Both the position numbers and the translations under genes were made by a program. Below, in pieces: positions 35,536 through 45,359 of a stretch of DNA of 64,000 nt. The notes below the pieces were generated by a model. That model saw only the letters and a program-made list of their open reading frames with translations. It was not told the origin of the DNA and did not search any database. The stretch's first letter is position 1. Each line of letters starts with the position of its first letter. This stretch comes from Pseudomonas indica NBRC 103045 (GTDB lineage: Bacteria > Pseudomonadota > Gammaproteobacteria > Pseudomonadales > Pseudomonadaceae), in the NCBI RefSeq assembly GCF_002091635.1, contig NZ_BDAC01000004.1:271142-335141 (forward strand), read 5' to 3'.

Positions 35536-36732
35536 ATGCGCCTGCTCGCGATCCACGGCCTGGCCTACCTGCTCGCCATCGCCAGCGCCGCTCTGCTCGC
35601 CACCCACAGCCAGGCTGCGGACGGCGAACTGCAGGTGCGCATCGGCTACCTGGCCTACCGTCCCGATCCCGGCCCGCTGCTGTCCAACGTCATCCCCGAG
35701 CCCGACGATGCCGGCCTGCGCGGCGCCGAGCTGGCGATCACCGACAGCAACAGCACCGGCCGTTTCCTCAAGCATCGCTATGACCTCCAAGTGGCGGACA
35801 GCCCCAACCCCGAAGCCCTGTTGGATGAGGCACGCCGGCTGCATGCCGACGGCCTGCGCCTGTTCGTGGTCAACGCCCCGGCCGACAGCCTGCGCCAGCT
35901 CGCCACCGCGCTGCCGGACAGCCTGCTGTTCAATGTCGGCAGCGCCGACGACGGCCTGCGTCTCGACGCCTGCCCAGGCAACGTGCTGCACAGCCTGCCC
36001 AGCCGCGCCATGCTGGCCGATGCCCTGGCTCAGTTCCTTGCAGTACGCAAGTGGACCCGCTGGCTGCTGATCGTCGGCACCACCGCCGATGACAAGGCCT
36101 ACGCCGATGCCCTGCGCCGCGCGGCCAAGCGCTTCGGCCACAAGATCGTCGCGGAGAAGCCCTGGACCTTCGATAACGACCAGCGTCGCAGCGCCCAGGC
36201 CGAGATGCCGCTGTTCACCCAGACCGCCGAGTACGACGTGGTGCTGGTGGCCGACGAGCGCGGCGACTTCGGCGAATACGTGCCCTACCAGACCTGGTAC
36301 CCGCGCCCGGTGGCCGGCACCCAGGGGTTGACCCCGACCGGCTGGCACAAGACCGTGGAAACCTACGGCGCCGCCCAGTTGCAGAAGCGCTTCGAGGAGC
36401 ATGCCGGGCGCTGGATGAACGACCGCGATTTCGCCGCCTGGATCGCCGTGCGCAGCATTGCCACCGCCGTGACCCGCCTGCGCGACACCGCACCGGCGGC
36501 GATCCGCAGCCTGGCACTCTCCACCGACCTGCCGATCGACGGCTTCAAGGGGCGCAAGCTCAGCTACCGCGCCTGGGACGGCCAGCTCCGCCAGCCGATT
36601 CCGCTGGTCCACCCACGGGCGCTGGTGTCCACCTCTCCGCAGGATGGCTTCCTCCACCCCAGCAGCGAGCTGGACACCCTGGGCCTCGACGCTCCGGAAA
36701 GCCGCTGCCGGCTGAGCGACGCGCGCCTGTGA
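35536..36732 (+). CDS. ABC substrate-binding protein of the PQQ-dependent alcohol dehydrogenase system
   Basis: A 398-residue periplasmic binding protein with a signal peptide (about residues 1-28), belonging to the family that accompanies PQQ alcohol dehydrogenases with the beta-propeller, ATPase and permease genes that follow. The start has GGAGG 10 bases upstream. In P. putida the equivalent ABC system lies in the ped cluster and has been linked to tolerance of, or efflux in response to, alcohols and aldehydes. Substrate unknown. Confidence 0.85.
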   Translation: MRLLAIHGLAYLLAIASAALLATHSQAADGELQVRIGYLAYRPDPGPLLSNVIPEPDDAGLRGAELAITDSNSTGRFLKHRYDLQVADSPNPEALLDEARRLHADGLRLFVVNAPADSLRQLATALPDSLLFNVGSADDGLRLDACPGNVLHSLPSRAMLADALAQFLAVRKWTRWLLIVGTTADDKAYADALRRAAKRFGHKIVAEKPWTFDNDQRRSAQAEMPLFTQTAEYDVVLVADERGDFGEYVPYQTWYPRPVAGTQGLTPTGWHKTVETYGAAQLQKRFEEHAGRWMNDRDFAAWIAVRSIATAVTRLRDTAPAAIRSLALSTDLPIDGFKGRKLSYRAWDGQLRQPIPLVHPRALVSTSPQDGFLHPSSELDTLGLDAPESRCRLSDARL

Positions 36733-36763
36733 CGCTGCCCCCATAACGACAAGAGAAAACGCC

Positions 36764-37738
36764 ATGCCCACTGCCCTGCCGACCCGCCTCCTCGCCACCG
36801 CCCTGCTGCTGGCCGCCGCCGGCCCGGCCCTGGCCGCCACCGCCTATGTGTCCAACGAGAAGGACAATACCCTCAGCGTCATCGACCTGGAGCGCATGGA
36901 AGTCACCGGCACCCTGGAGGTCGGCATGCGCCCACGCGGCCTGGCGCTGTCCCACGACAACAAGCTGCTCTACATCTGCGCCAGCGATTCCGACCGCGTG
37001 CAGGTGCTCGACCTGGCCAGCGGCAAGATCGTCAAGGAACTGCCCTCCGGCGCCGACCCGGAACAGTTCGCCCTGCACCCCAACAACAAGTGGCTGTACA
37101 TCTCCAACGAGGACGATGCACTGGTCACCGTGGTGGACGTGGACAGCGAAGAGGTGCTGGCGCAGATCGACGTCGGCGTCGAGCCGGAAGGCATGGCCGT
37201 CAGCCCGGACGGCAAGTGGGCGGTGAACACCAGCGAAACCACCAACATGCTGCATTGGATCGACACCACCACCCATCAGTTGGTGGACAACACCCTGATC
37301 GACCAGCGCCCGCGGCATGTCGAATTCAGCAAGGACGGCAGCCAGCTCTGGGCCTCGGCGGAGATCGGCGGCACCGTCACCGTGGTCGACGTGGCGAGCC
37401 GGCAGGTGCTCAAGAAGCTGAACTTCCAGATCAAGGGCATCCACCCGGACAAGGTACAGCCGGTGGGTATCCGGCTGACTTCGGACGGCAAGTACGCTTT
37501 CGTCGCCCTCGGCCCGGCCAACCACGTGGCGGTGGTGGATGCGAAGACCTACGAGGTGCTCGACTACCTGCTGGTGGGCCGGCGCGTGTGGCACATGGCG
37601 TTCTCCCCGGACGAGCGCCTGCTGCTGACCACCAACGGCGTCAGTGGGGATGTCTCGGTGATCGATGTGGAGAAGCTCAAGGTGAGCAAGTCGATCAAGG
37701 TGGGCCGCTATCCCTGGGGCGTGGTGGTGAAGCCATGA
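36764..37738 (+). CDS. PQQ-dependent catabolism-associated beta-propeller protein
   Basis: A 324-residue periplasmic YVTN-type beta-propeller with a signal peptide ending near ALAAT. Repeats such as YVSNEKDNTLSVIDLE and LYISNEDDALVTVVDVDS run through the whole length. Its stop overlaps the ATPase start (ATGA). Relatives occur only in PQQ alcohol oxidation clusters; function unknown, possibly a scaffold or sensor in the periplasm. Confidence 0.87.
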   Translation: MPTALPTRLLATALLLAAAGPALAATAYVSNEKDNTLSVIDLERMEVTGTLEVGMRPRGLALSHDNKLLYICASDSDRVQVLDLASGKIVKELPSGADPEQFALHPNNKWLYISNEDDALVTVVDVDSEEVLAQIDVGVEPEGMAVSPDGKWAVNTSETTNMLHWIDTTTHQLVDNTLIDQRPRHVEFSKDGSQLWASAEIGGTVTVVDVASRQVLKKLNFQIKGIHPDKVQPVGIRLTSDGKYAFVALGPANHVAVVDAKTYEVLDYLLVGRRVWHMAFSPDERLLLTTNGVSGDVSVIDVEKLKVSKSIKVGRYPWGVVVKP

Positions 37739-38454
37739 GCGCCCTGGAGCTGCACGGCGTCGGTTTTCGCTACGCCACCCGGTCGGCGCTGGAGGACGTT
37801 TCCTTCAACGTCCCGCCCGGCCACTTCACCGCCCTGCTCGGCCCCAACGGCGCCGGCAAGTCTACCCTGATCGCCCTGCTCACCCGTCTCTACGACCTGC
37901 AGCAGGGCGACGTCAGCGTCTACGGCTGTTCCCTGCGCCAGCAACCGCGCCTGGCCCTGCGCCAGCTCGGCGTGGTGTTCCAGCAGAGCACCCTGGACCT
38001 CGACCTCAGCGTCGAGCAGAACCTGCGCTACCACGCCGCCCTGCATGGCATGCCGAGGAAGCTCACGGCGGCGCGGATCGACGAGGAACTGGCCCGGCAG
38101 TCCCTGACCGAACGCCGTCGCGACAAGGTGCGCCTGCTCAACGGCGGCCACCGCCGCCGCGTGGAGATCGCCCGCGCGCTGCTGCACAAACCGCGCCTAC
38201 TGCTGCTCGACGAGGCCAGCGTCGGCCTCGACCCGGCCAGCCGGCTGGCGCTCAACCGCCACGTCCGCCAACTGTGCCGCGACGAAGGGCTGAGCGTGCT
38301 CTGGACTACCCACCTGCTGGACGAGGTGCAGGCCGACGACGACCTGCTGATCCTCGACCGGGGCCGTCTGGTGGCCCAGGGCCGCGCCGCCGACCTGGGC
38401 GGCGACGACTTGGCCGCCGCCTTCGAACGCCTGACCCGGCGGGAGGCGGCATGA
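37735..38454 (+). CDS. ABC transporter ATP-binding protein (PQQ-associated)
   Basis: A 239-residue ATPase. Walker A is LLGPNGAGKSTL (about residue 37), Walker B LLLLDEASVGLD. The signature region reads LNGGHRRRVEIARAL, with Gly-Gly-His in place of the usual Ser-Gly-Gly; this is seen in this subfamily of drug-efflux-like ATPases. It overlaps both neighbours by 4 bases. Confidence 0.88.
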   Translation: MSALELHGVGFRYATRSALEDVSFNVPPGHFTALLGPNGAGKSTLIALLTRLYDLQQGDVSVYGCSLRQQPRLALRQLGVVFQQSTLDLDLSVEQNLRYHAALHGMPRKLTAARIDEELARQSLTERRRDKVRLLNGGHRRRVEIARALLHKPRLLLLDEASVGLDPASRLALNRHVRQLCRDEGLSVLWTTHLLDEVQADDDLLILDRGRLVAQGRAADLGGDDLAAAFERLTRREAA

Positions 38455-39287
38455 GCACTCCGGAATCCGCGTTCGGTGCCGCATCCCGCCTGGGCCCTGG
38501 CGCCTACTGGGAATGCCTGCGCGGCATCGTGGTGCGCGAATGGCTGCGCTTCGTCCAGCAGCGCTCGCGCTTTCTCAGCGCCCTGGTCCGCCCGCTGCTC
38601 TGGCTGCTGGTGTTCGCCGCCGGTTTCCGCGCCGCCCTGGGCATCGCCATCATCGAGCCCTACGACACCTACATCACCTACGAGACCTACATCGTCCCCG
38701 GCCTGGCCTGCATGATCCTGCTGTTCAACGGCATGCAGGGCTCGTTGTCGATGGTCTACGACCGCGAGATGGGCAGCATGCGCGTGCTGCTCACCAGCCC
38801 GCTGCCGCGTGGCTTCCTGCTCTGCGGCAAACTGCTGGCGACGGCGCTGATCTCGCTGCTGCAGGTCTATGCCTTCCTCGCCATCGCCTGGTTCTATGGG
38901 GTGCAGCCACCCGTCGCCGGCCTGCTCGCCGCCCTGCCGGCGTTGCTGCTGGTGGCGCTGTTGCTCAGTGCGCTGGGGCTGCTGTTGTCCAATGGCATCC
39001 GCCAACTGGAGAACTTCGCCGGGGTGATGAATTTCGTCATCTTCCCGCTGTTCTTCCTGTCCTCGGCGCTCTACCCGCTGTGGAAGATGCGCGAGGCCAG
39101 CGAGTGGTTGTACTGGATCTGCGCGCTCAACCCCTTCAGCCATGCGGTGGAGCTGGTGCGCTTCGCCCTCTACGAACGCCTCAACGGCCTGGCCCTGGCG
39201 GTGTGTCTGGGCTTGACCCTGGTGTTCGCCGTCCTCGCCGTGCTCAGCTTCAACCCCCAGCACGCCGCCCTGCGCCGCGCGGCCTGA
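38451..39287 (+). CDS. ABC-2 type transporter permease (PQQ-associated)
   Basis: A 278-residue permease of the ABC-2 export family with six predicted helices, starting after a cytoplasmic N terminus of about 35 residues. The ABC-2 type points to export rather than import, even though a binding protein is encoded two genes upstream. Last gene of the overlapping ABC operon. Confidence 0.87.
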   Translation: MSTPESAFGAASRLGPGAYWECLRGIVVREWLRFVQQRSRFLSALVRPLLWLLVFAAGFRAALGIAIIEPYDTYITYETYIVPGLACMILLFNGMQGSLSMVYDREMGSMRVLLTSPLPRGFLLCGKLLATALISLLQVYAFLAIAWFYGVQPPVAGLLAALPALLLVALLLSALGLLLSNGIRQLENFAGVMNFVIFPLFFLSSALYPLWKMREASEWLYWICALNPFSHAVELVRFALYERLNGLALAVCLGLTLVFAVLAVLSFNPQHAALRRAA

Positions 39288-39343
39288 AAGGCCGCCATCC
39301 CTCCTTCCGGATTGCGCCAAGGCTTATCCCGGCTACATCCCGT

Positions 39344-39414
39344 GTAGGGGCGAATTCATTCGCGATGGGGTGACGACCATGCCTAGTCAATCGCGAATGA
39401 ATTCGCTCTCACAG
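39344..39414. repeat. REP pair (inverted, GAATTCATTCGC type)
   Basis: GTAGGGGCGAATTCATTCGC and, 30 bases on, AATCGCGAATGAATTCGCTC form a REPIN-like pair after the permease gene. A weaker unit (GCCAATAAATTCGTCTC) follows. The intervening text GGTGACGACCATGCC is like that in the array at 15.6-15.9 kb. Confidence 0.8.
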
Positions 39415-39489
39415 GAATGGCCGGGTGCAGGGGCCAATAAATTCGTCTCTGCACTGATCACGCCTTGCCGTGAAACACCTCCCACCCCG

Positions 39490-39509
39490 ATTTACTACTT
39501 TGGTAGCGG
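39490..39509 (+). promoter_or_regulatory. Putative AgmR/PQQ-regulon site upstream of the CXXCW-type gene
   Basis: TTTACTACTTTGGTAGCGG, a nearly symmetrical motif copy, lies about 80 bases before the next gene start. Confidence 0.6.
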
Positions 39510-39585
39510 TTTTCCCCTCCATCGTAGGATTCCCAAAGCACTGCCACTTCTTTGTAATGACCGCATCGAAAGGCTCGGGTCAGCC

Positions 39586-40134
39586 ATGATGTCGAAGATG
39601 CTCGCTACGCTGTTGGCGGTTCTGGGGTTCGCCCCCCTGGCCATGGCGGCCACGCCGGACCCAGCGCTGTTTTCCGTCGACGGCTACCGTATCGACCGCT
39701 ACCGCAGCCCGACGCCGGCCCAGGCCGATGGTGCCGTCACCCTCGATACCCCTGCCCTGCAAGCGCTGCTGGAATGCCAGCCGAAGCCGCTGCTGGTGGA
39801 CGTCTACCGCCTGCCCTGGCTGCACGGCCGCTTCGTCGAGGACGAGCCGCACCGTAACATCCCCGGCAGCCTATGGCTGCCGAACACCGGCGACGGCGTG
39901 CTGGAACCGTCCTGGCAGAATTATCTGAGTCGTCACTTGGCAGCCGCGACCGAGGGCGACAAGCGCCGCGCTATCGTTTTCTATTGCCGATCCGACTGCT
40001 GGCTGTCCTGGAACAGCATCCGGCGCGCTCGCGCGCTGGGCTACGAATCGCTCTACTGGTACCGTGACGGTATCGACGCCTGGCAACAGGCCGGCCTGCC
40101 ATTGCAGGCCGCCGAACCGGCACCGTACCCGTAA
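39586..40134 (+). CDS. PQQ-dependent catabolism-associated rhodanese-like protein
   Basis: A 182-residue periplasmic protein with a signal peptide (MMSKMLATLLAVLGFAPLAMA) and a rhodanese-like fold. The active loop reads FYCRSDCWLSWN, the Cys-rich CW motif that gives this PQQ-associated family its name. A role in thiol or disulfide chemistry of the quinoprotein system is likely but unproven. It precedes the agmR gene by 121 bases. Confidence 0.82.
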   Translation: MMSKMLATLLAVLGFAPLAMAATPDPALFSVDGYRIDRYRSPTPAQADGAVTLDTPALQALLECQPKPLLVDVYRLPWLHGRFVEDEPHRNIPGSLWLPNTGDGVLEPSWQNYLSRHLAAATEGDKRRAIVFYCRSDCWLSWNSIRRARALGYESLYWYRDGIDAWQQAGLPLQAAEPAPYP

Positions 40135-40255
40135 GACAAGAAGAGGAGCCTTCAGGAAGAGGGACATCCGAGGGAGCGGAACGGGGCCTGCCACCCCGAA
40201 CGATAAGTTGCTTGATTTGCCAAACTTATAACGACAAGAACCGAGGTGAACGGCC

Positions 40256-40921
40256 GTGTACAAGATTCTGATAGCCGACGACCATCCGCTGTTTCGTGAA
40301 GCCATCCATAACGTCATCAGCGACGGCTTCCCCGGCAGCGAAGTAATGGAGACCGCCGACCTCGACAGCGCCCTGGCCCTGACCGAGGAGCACGACGATC
40401 TCGACCTTATCCTCCTCGACCTGAACATGCCCGGCATGCACGGTCTCAACGGCCTGATCAACCTGCGCAACGAGGCGCCCACCATTCCGGTGGTGATCGT
40501 CTCCGCCGAGCAGGACAAGCAGATCGTGCTGCAAGCCATCACCTACGGCGCGGTGGGCTTCATCACCAAATCCTCGCCGCGCGCGCAGATGACCGAGGCC
40601 ATCGAGCAGATCCTCAACGGCAACGTCTACCTGCCGTCGGACATCATCCGCACCCAGAAGAACTCGCCGCGCCGCAGCCACCACGAGGAAAGCAGCATCC
40701 CGCCGGAACTGCTGCAGGCGCTGACCCGCAAACAACTCTTGGTGCTGGAACGGATGACCAAGGGCGAGTCGAACAAGCAGATCGCCTACAACCTGGATAT
40801 CGCCGAAACCACGGTGAAGGCCCACGTCTCGGCGATCCTGCGCAAGCTCAACGTGCACAACCGGGTACAGGCGATTCTCTCCGCCGGCGACATCGACTTC
40901 GCCGCCTACCTGCGCCGCTGA
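40256..40921 (+). CDS. agmR: LuxR-family response regulator AgmR (ErbR/PedR1 type)
   Basis: A 221-residue two-component regulator: receiver domain with [10 protein letters not shown] and phospho-acceptor Asp in [13 protein letters not shown] (about residue 55), then a C-terminal LuxR helix-turn-helix ([20 protein letters not shown]). It starts with GTG. In Pseudomonas this protein activates PQQ alcohol dehydrogenase and pqq genes. The facing hybrid kinase gene is the likely partner. It is the best candidate to bind the shared TACTACC/TTGGTAG motif. Confidence 0.87.
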   Translation: MYKILIADDHPLFREAIHNVISDGFPGSEVMETADLDSALALTEEHDDLDLILLDLNMPGMHGLNGLINLRNEAPTIPVVIVSAEQDKQIVLQAITYGAVGFITKSSPRAQMTEAIEQILNGNVYLPSDIIRTQKNSPRRSHHEESSIPPELLQALTRKQLLVLERMTKGESNKQIAYNLDIAETTVKAHVSAILRKLNVHNRVQAILSAGDIDFAAYLRR

Positions 40922-40947
40922 GCCTGCTTTCCAAGAGGGTGAACCGG

Positions 40948-40973
40948 CCCCTCTCCCGTAAACGGGAGAGGGG
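40948..40973. terminator. Bidirectional hairpin between agmR and the sensor kinase
   Basis: An 11-bp perfect stem (CCCCTCTCCCG / CGGGAGAGGGG, loop TAAA) lies between convergent genes. It is also a common Pseudomonas intergenic repeat and lacks T-runs, so its termination role is tentative. Confidence 0.55.
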
Positions 40974-40986
40974 AACAAACGAGGCC

Positions 40987-43626
40987 TCAGCCGTGCCTCT
41001 CCAACAGATGACTCATCGCCGTCTTCAACTTCATCGGCCGCACCGGCTTGTGCATCAGGGTATGACCCAGCTCGCGCATCTGCTGCTTCAGTTCGTTGCT
41101 GTAGTTGGCGGTGATCATCAGCGCCGGTAGCGGCGCGGCGCGGCGGGCGTTGATCGAGGCGACCACGTCGACGCCGTTGAGGTCGTTGTCCAGGTGGTAG
41201 TCGGCGATCAATAGATCGGCCTCGTCATGGAAGTTGTCCACTTGCCGTGCCAGGTCCTCCTCGGACAATGCGGTCACCACCAGACAGCCCCAGCCCTCCA
41301 GTAGCGTGCGCATGCCGGCGCAGATCGCCGCGTCGTTATCCACCACCCAGACCCGCGCCCCGCGCAGCCGTTCCACCAGCAACTCCGGGGTGTCCAGCGC
41401 CTGGCGCACCCGTGCCGCACGCTTGGCCAACGGCACCTCAATGGCGAACATCGAGCCCTTGCCCGGCTGCGAGGCGACGCGGATGCGGTGGCCGAGCATG
41501 CGGGCAATCTTCTCGACAATGGCCAACCCGAGACCGAGGCCACGATCCTGGTTGGGCCGCGCACCCTCGCCGCGCTTGAACTCCTGGAATATCTCGCCGA
41601 GTTTGTCCGCCGGGATGCCGATGCCGGTATCCCAGACTTCGATAGACAGGCTCTGGCGCACGCGCCGGCAGCCGAGCAGGATGCGCCCCTGGCGGGTGTA
41701 GCGGATGGCGTTGGTCAGCAGGTTACGCAGGATGCGCGCGAGCAACTGGGTGTCGCTGCGCACCAGCGCCGAGCTGGGGATGAAGTCCAGTCGGAGCCCT
41801 TCGCTGGCGGCGAGCTGGCGGAACTCGGCGGCGAGGTTGTCGAGCAGTTCGCTGACCGCGAAGGAAGCGATGTCCGGCTTGATCACCCCGGCGTCCAGCT
41901 TGGAGATGTCTACCAGGGTGCCGAGCAGGTTTTCCACATCCTCCAGGGAGTTGCTGACGTTGCGGATCAGCCCGGCACTGGCGGTCGGCTCGCGCTGTTC
42001 CAGCAGGGCGCTGGTGAACAGCCGCGCAGCGTTCAGGGGTTGCAGCAGGTCATGGCTGACCGCGGCGAGGAACTTGGTCTTCGACAGGTTGGCCTGCTCC
42101 GCCTCGCGCTTGGCCTCGCGCAGGCGCGATTCCACCTGGGCACGCTCCTCGATCTCGCGGCGCAACTGGTCGTTGACCGTGGTCAGCTCGGCGGTGCGCT
42201 CGCGTACCCGCTGCTCCAGGTTCTGGTAGGCCTGGTGCAGCGCCTCGGCGGTGCGGCGGCGCTCGGTGATGTCGCGGATCAGCACGAAGATGCCCACCAC
42301 CTCGCCGTTGGCCAGGCGGTTCGGCACATAGGAGCGCAGCATGTAGCGTTCCTGGCCGGTGAGGTTGGTCTCCGCCACCTCGAAGGTGATGCTCTCCCCG
42401 GACAGCGCCCGCTCGATGTAGGGTTCCAGGCGCCGGCAATGCTCTTCGCTGTGCACTTCGCGCAGGCTCTGGCCGAGCATGGCGCCACGCGGCCAGCGAT
42501 ACCACTCCTCGTAGACCTTGTTGGTGAATTCGTAGACCAGGTCGGCGGACAGGTAGGCGATCAACGCCGGCACGTGGTCGGTGATCAGGCGAATCCAGCG
42601 CTCGCTCTCGCGCAGCGCCTCGGCATGGCGGTAGCGTTCGGTGATGTCGGTGAAGGTGTTGACGAAGCCACCGGTGGGCAGCGCGTGGGTGCGGATTTCC
42701 AGCATGCGGCCGTCGAACAGGCGCTGCTCCACCTCGCGAATCGGCCGGCCGTTGGCATCGCGGCTGTCCGGCGTGAGCAGTTGCAGTTCGCTTTCCGCCA
42801 TCACCTCGGCGAACGGCCGGTGCGCACCGATCGGCGCCAACCCGCAGAGCTCGAGGAAGCGGCGGTTCCACAGCTCCAGCGCACCGTCGGTGCCGACCAT
42901 GGCCACGCCCTGGGACAGGTTATCCACCGCCCGTTGCAGCAGGTGCGACTTCTGCGCCAGGGCCTGCTCGCGGCGAGCGGTTTCGCTGATCTTCACCTCG
43001 GTGATGTCGGTGTAGAGGATCACCAGCCCACCCTCGCGGGTCGGTCGTTCGCTGACCTGCACCCAGCGGCCGTCTTGCAGGCGGTAGATCAGGTGCTCGT
43101 CATCGCCGCTGCTGCGGTGCTCCTCGACGATCAGCCCGGTGCTCTCGGCCAGCCGCTTGATCTCCGACAACCGGGTGCCGGCACCGATGCGCGCGCGGGT
43201 ACGCGCCCAGAACGATTTGAAGCGGCTGTTGAAGAGGACGATGCGCTGCTCCTTGTCGAACAGCACGAAGGCGTCGGAGATACTCTCGATGGCATCGATC
43301 AGGTGCTGGTGAGCGGTCTCGGCGCGCAAGCGGGCGTCGCTGAGCAACTGGTTGCTGGCCTTCAGCTCGGCCATCGCCTGGTTGAGCGCGTCGGTGCGCT
43401 CACGCACCTGCTCGGCCAGCACCACCGAGTGCTGGAAGGCGGCGTAACTGTCGTCGCGGCGCGAAGCACTGGATTCGACGCGCTCGATCAGCGCAGCGTT
43501 GATCCGGCGCAGCTTGCGGTTGTCGCTTTCCAGCGCGGCCAGCCGCGCTTCCAGGTCAACGACATACGCTTCCACCGGGTCGTCCGATGACGACGCCGGT
43601 GAAGGTCTGGTTGATATGCATGCCAT
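40987..43626 (-). CDS. PAS-domain hybrid sensor histidine kinase
   Basis: An 879-residue soluble kinase without clear membrane segments. Order: N-terminal coiled coil (about 20-95), three PAS domains (about 105-450), a second coiled coil, the histidine kinase core with AVSHDLLQPLNAARL, ATP-binding motifs DTGIGIP and GLGLGLAI, and a C-terminal receiver with Asp in LLIADYHLDNDLNG. It resembles the ErcS'/NahK/PedS1 type that acts with AgmR. Start at the ATG preceded by CGGAGAACAG; this overlaps the FIST gene by 71 bases, and a later GTG is possible. Confidence 0.85.
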   Translation of the reverse strand: MACISTRPSPASSSDDPVEAYVVDLEARLAALESDNRKLRRINAALIERVESSASRRDDSYAAFQHSVVLAEQVRERTDALNQAMAELKASNQLLSDARLRAETAHQHLIDAIESISDAFVLFDKEQRIVLFNSRFKSFWARTRARIGAGTRLSEIKRLAESTGLIVEEHRSSGDDEHLIYRLQDGRWVQVSERPTREGGLVILYTDITEVKISETARREQALAQKSHLLQRAVDNLSQGVAMVGTDGALELWNRRFLELCGLAPIGAHRPFAEVMAESELQLLTPDSRDANGRPIREVEQRLFDGRMLEIRTHALPTGGFVNTFTDITERYRHAEALRESERWIRLITDHVPALIAYLSADLVYEFTNKVYEEWYRWPRGAMLGQSLREVHSEEHCRRLEPYIERALSGESITFEVAETNLTGQERYMLRSYVPNRLANGEVVGIFVLIRDITERRRTAEALHQAYQNLEQRVRERTAELTTVNDQLRREIEERAQVESRLREAKREAEQANLSKTKFLAAVSHDLLQPLNAARLFTSALLEQREPTASAGLIRNVSNSLEDVENLLGTLVDISKLDAGVIKPDIASFAVSELLDNLAAEFRQLAASEGLRLDFIPSSALVRSDTQLLARILRNLLTNAIRYTRQGRILLGCRRVRQSLSIEVWDTGIGIPADKLGEIFQEFKRGEGARPNQDRGLGLGLAIVEKIARMLGHRIRVASQPGKGSMFAIEVPLAKRAARVRQALDTPELLVERLRGARVWVVDNDAAICAGMRTLLEGWGCLVVTALSEEDLARQVDNFHDEADLLIADYHLDNDLNGVDVVASINARRAAPLPALMITANYSNELKQQMRELGHTLMHKPVRPMKLKTAMSHLLERHG

Positions 43627-44719
43627 TGAACTGTTCTCCGTAGGTGTTGAAACCGATCACCCGTTGGCGTCGAAGAAACTCCGCGGTCCGCTCCACGCTA
43701 CCGTCGGCTTCCACTTCCAGGCGACGCAGGAAACAGTCGCAGCCGATGGTCAGCAACGGCGGACCAAGGCGGCTTTCTAGGCGCTCGAACTGCGCCTGCA
43801 GGTTGGGCAACAGCGGCCCGGGAGTCATGGCGGTGAGGACGATGCCGTTCTCCACCGCGCAATAAAAAGTCAGGCTGAGGTCGTCGTTGACCCGCTGCAC
43901 GGAGCGCACGTAGTACTGCTCGTTGATCCGCACCGCCAGCGGATGGGCGGCGAACAGGCGCAGGTCGAGGTCTTCCACCGCCACGCCGATCTGCTGGGCG
44001 TACTCCAGCGCCGCCGGCTCGGCATTCAACTCGTAGACCCGCCGCGTCGCGCTGTCGGCGCGGGTCACCACCAGCTTCTCCGCGCGCGGCAGGATGTGAT
44101 GGGTGGAAAACACCTCGAACTCCAGCCAGGTGTTGACCAGCACCACCACCGCCGCGCCGGCATGGAAGCGCCCGCCGTAGTACACGTGGGTATGGGTCAG
44201 GTGGTTGTCGTCGCCGGCCGAACCGCCGAAATGCGGGATGCTGCCGAACGCGGCACTGAGCGCGGCGAGCACCACCTCCTCGCGGCTGGAGAGGCCATCG
44301 AGCAGGGTCAGGGCGAAGCTATGGCCCTTGATCGGCGCCAGGGAATTACCCCGGCAATCGTTGACCAGGCGCTCCACCAGTTGCTGCGCATCGAGCAGGC
44401 TGAAACGCTCCATCTCGTCGATCAGCGCGCTGGCGATGGAAAAGCTGCGGTGATCGAACCCCACCGCACTGACGCAGCCCCGGCCGTAGCCCAGCGGCGT
44501 GATCTCGCCGGCGGTGGTACAGCCGATCACGTTGATACCGCCGAAATACTGCTCCAGGGCATCGCCCAGGGCGTCCAGGTCGTATTCGGCGGAGCAGAAG
44601 AACAGCACGAAACCGAGGTGCGGGTGGATCAACTGGCGCGCCAGGTCCTGGGCGACCACCTCGGCTTCCCGTGCGCTGGACATCGCGGTGACGACGCCGT
44701 CTGCCAGACCTTCTTGCAT
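43556..44719 (-). CDS. FIST-domain sensory protein
   Basis: A 387-residue protein with FIST N- and C-domains (SSAREAEVVAQDLARQLIHP at the start; GCTTAGEITPLGYGRGCVSAV; C-terminal FYCAVENGIVLTAMTPG). FIST proteins bind small ligands and usually signal through an adjacent kinase. The long overlap with the hybrid kinase gene suggests coupled translation, and in some species of P. aeruginosa lineage the same pairing exists. An AgmR-type motif lies about 70 bases upstream. Confidence 0.85.
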   Translation of the reverse strand: MQEGLADGVVTAMSSAREAEVVAQDLARQLIHPHLGFVLFFCSAEYDLDALGDALEQYFGGINVIGCTTAGEITPLGYGRGCVSAVGFDHRSFSIASALIDEMERFSLLDAQQLVERLVNDCRGNSLAPIKGHSFALTLLDGLSSREEVVLAALSAAFGSIPHFGGSAGDDNHLTHTHVYYGGRFHAGAAVVVLVNTWLEFEVFSTHHILPRAEKLVVTRADSATRRVYELNAEPAALEYAQQIGVAVEDLDLRLFAAHPLAVRINEQYYVRSVQRVNDDLSLTFYCAVENGIVLTAMTPGPLLPNLQAQFERLESRLGPPLLTIGCDCFLRRLEVEADGSVERTAEFLRRQRVIGFNTYGEQFNGMHINQTFTGVVIGRPGGSVCR

Positions 44720-44782
44720 GTTCGCCCCGCCTATAACCCCACTGATTACAGGTTGATTCTACGGAGGGGTGACGGGGGGCCG

Positions 44783-44802
44783 TATCCTACTTGGGTAGTG
44801 GC
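44783..44802 (-). promoter_or_regulatory. Putative AgmR/PQQ-regulon site upstream of the FIST gene
   Basis: TATCCTACTTGGGTAGTGG, a symmetrical motif copy, about 70 bases before the FIST start. A second related segment (TCCCAAGGTAGG) follows within 25 bases, so two sites may exist. Confidence 0.5.
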
Positions 44803-45052
44803 GGGGGACCTCCCAAGGTAGGGGGTGGTGATCGGCGAGAGCTGGTGGCGAACAGCGGCCAAAGCCGCTTTCGTGCCTGGCTGAAGCCTTGGTTTAGGCC
44901 AGTTGGGCGATGTGGGGGCTTAGCGGTAGGAAGCGTCTCCGCCCAAGGTTCTTGTCTTTTTTCGGGGGAAATCGCCCTTGATACCGGACTGGCAAGTTTG
45001 TGTGATCGTTGGTTAGTGCGCTGGCTGATTTCCGTGTGTTGTTGACACTTCT

Positions 45053-45270
45053 GGTTGCGCCTCCCGGCGCCTCACTTTTCTTTCGAAAGAAAAGTAAGCA
45101 AAAGAAACCTTCCCCGGCATCCGGGTCTCGCTTCGCTCGACTCCCCTCCTTCCGGCACTGCTCCGGGGGCCGGCGTACAAGGGCCGTCCCTGGCCCTTTA
45201 CGCCTCTCGCGACATCCATGTCGCTCGTCCCCCTACGCAGCGCCTCCACTCGGCCTCCTGACGGGGATTT
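45053..45270 (-). repeat. Dispersed ~220-bp repeat, copy B (inverted)
   Basis: Inverse orientation of copies A and C. Landmarks on the plus strand are GGCGCCTCACTTTTC, CATCCGGGTCTCGCTTCGCT, GACATCCATGTCGCTCG and CGGCCTCCTGACGGGG. With copy C it forms a divergent pair separated by about 90 bases, in the 1-kb gene-free gap between the FIST gene and the porin. Confidence 0.72.
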
Positions 45271-45359
45271 GTCCGCGCCTGGAGCACCGTGCGCCAAAGC
45301 CAACAGCCAACAGCCAACAGAAGCCTGTTTGATTACACCAAGAGGTTGGGCCGGGATTC

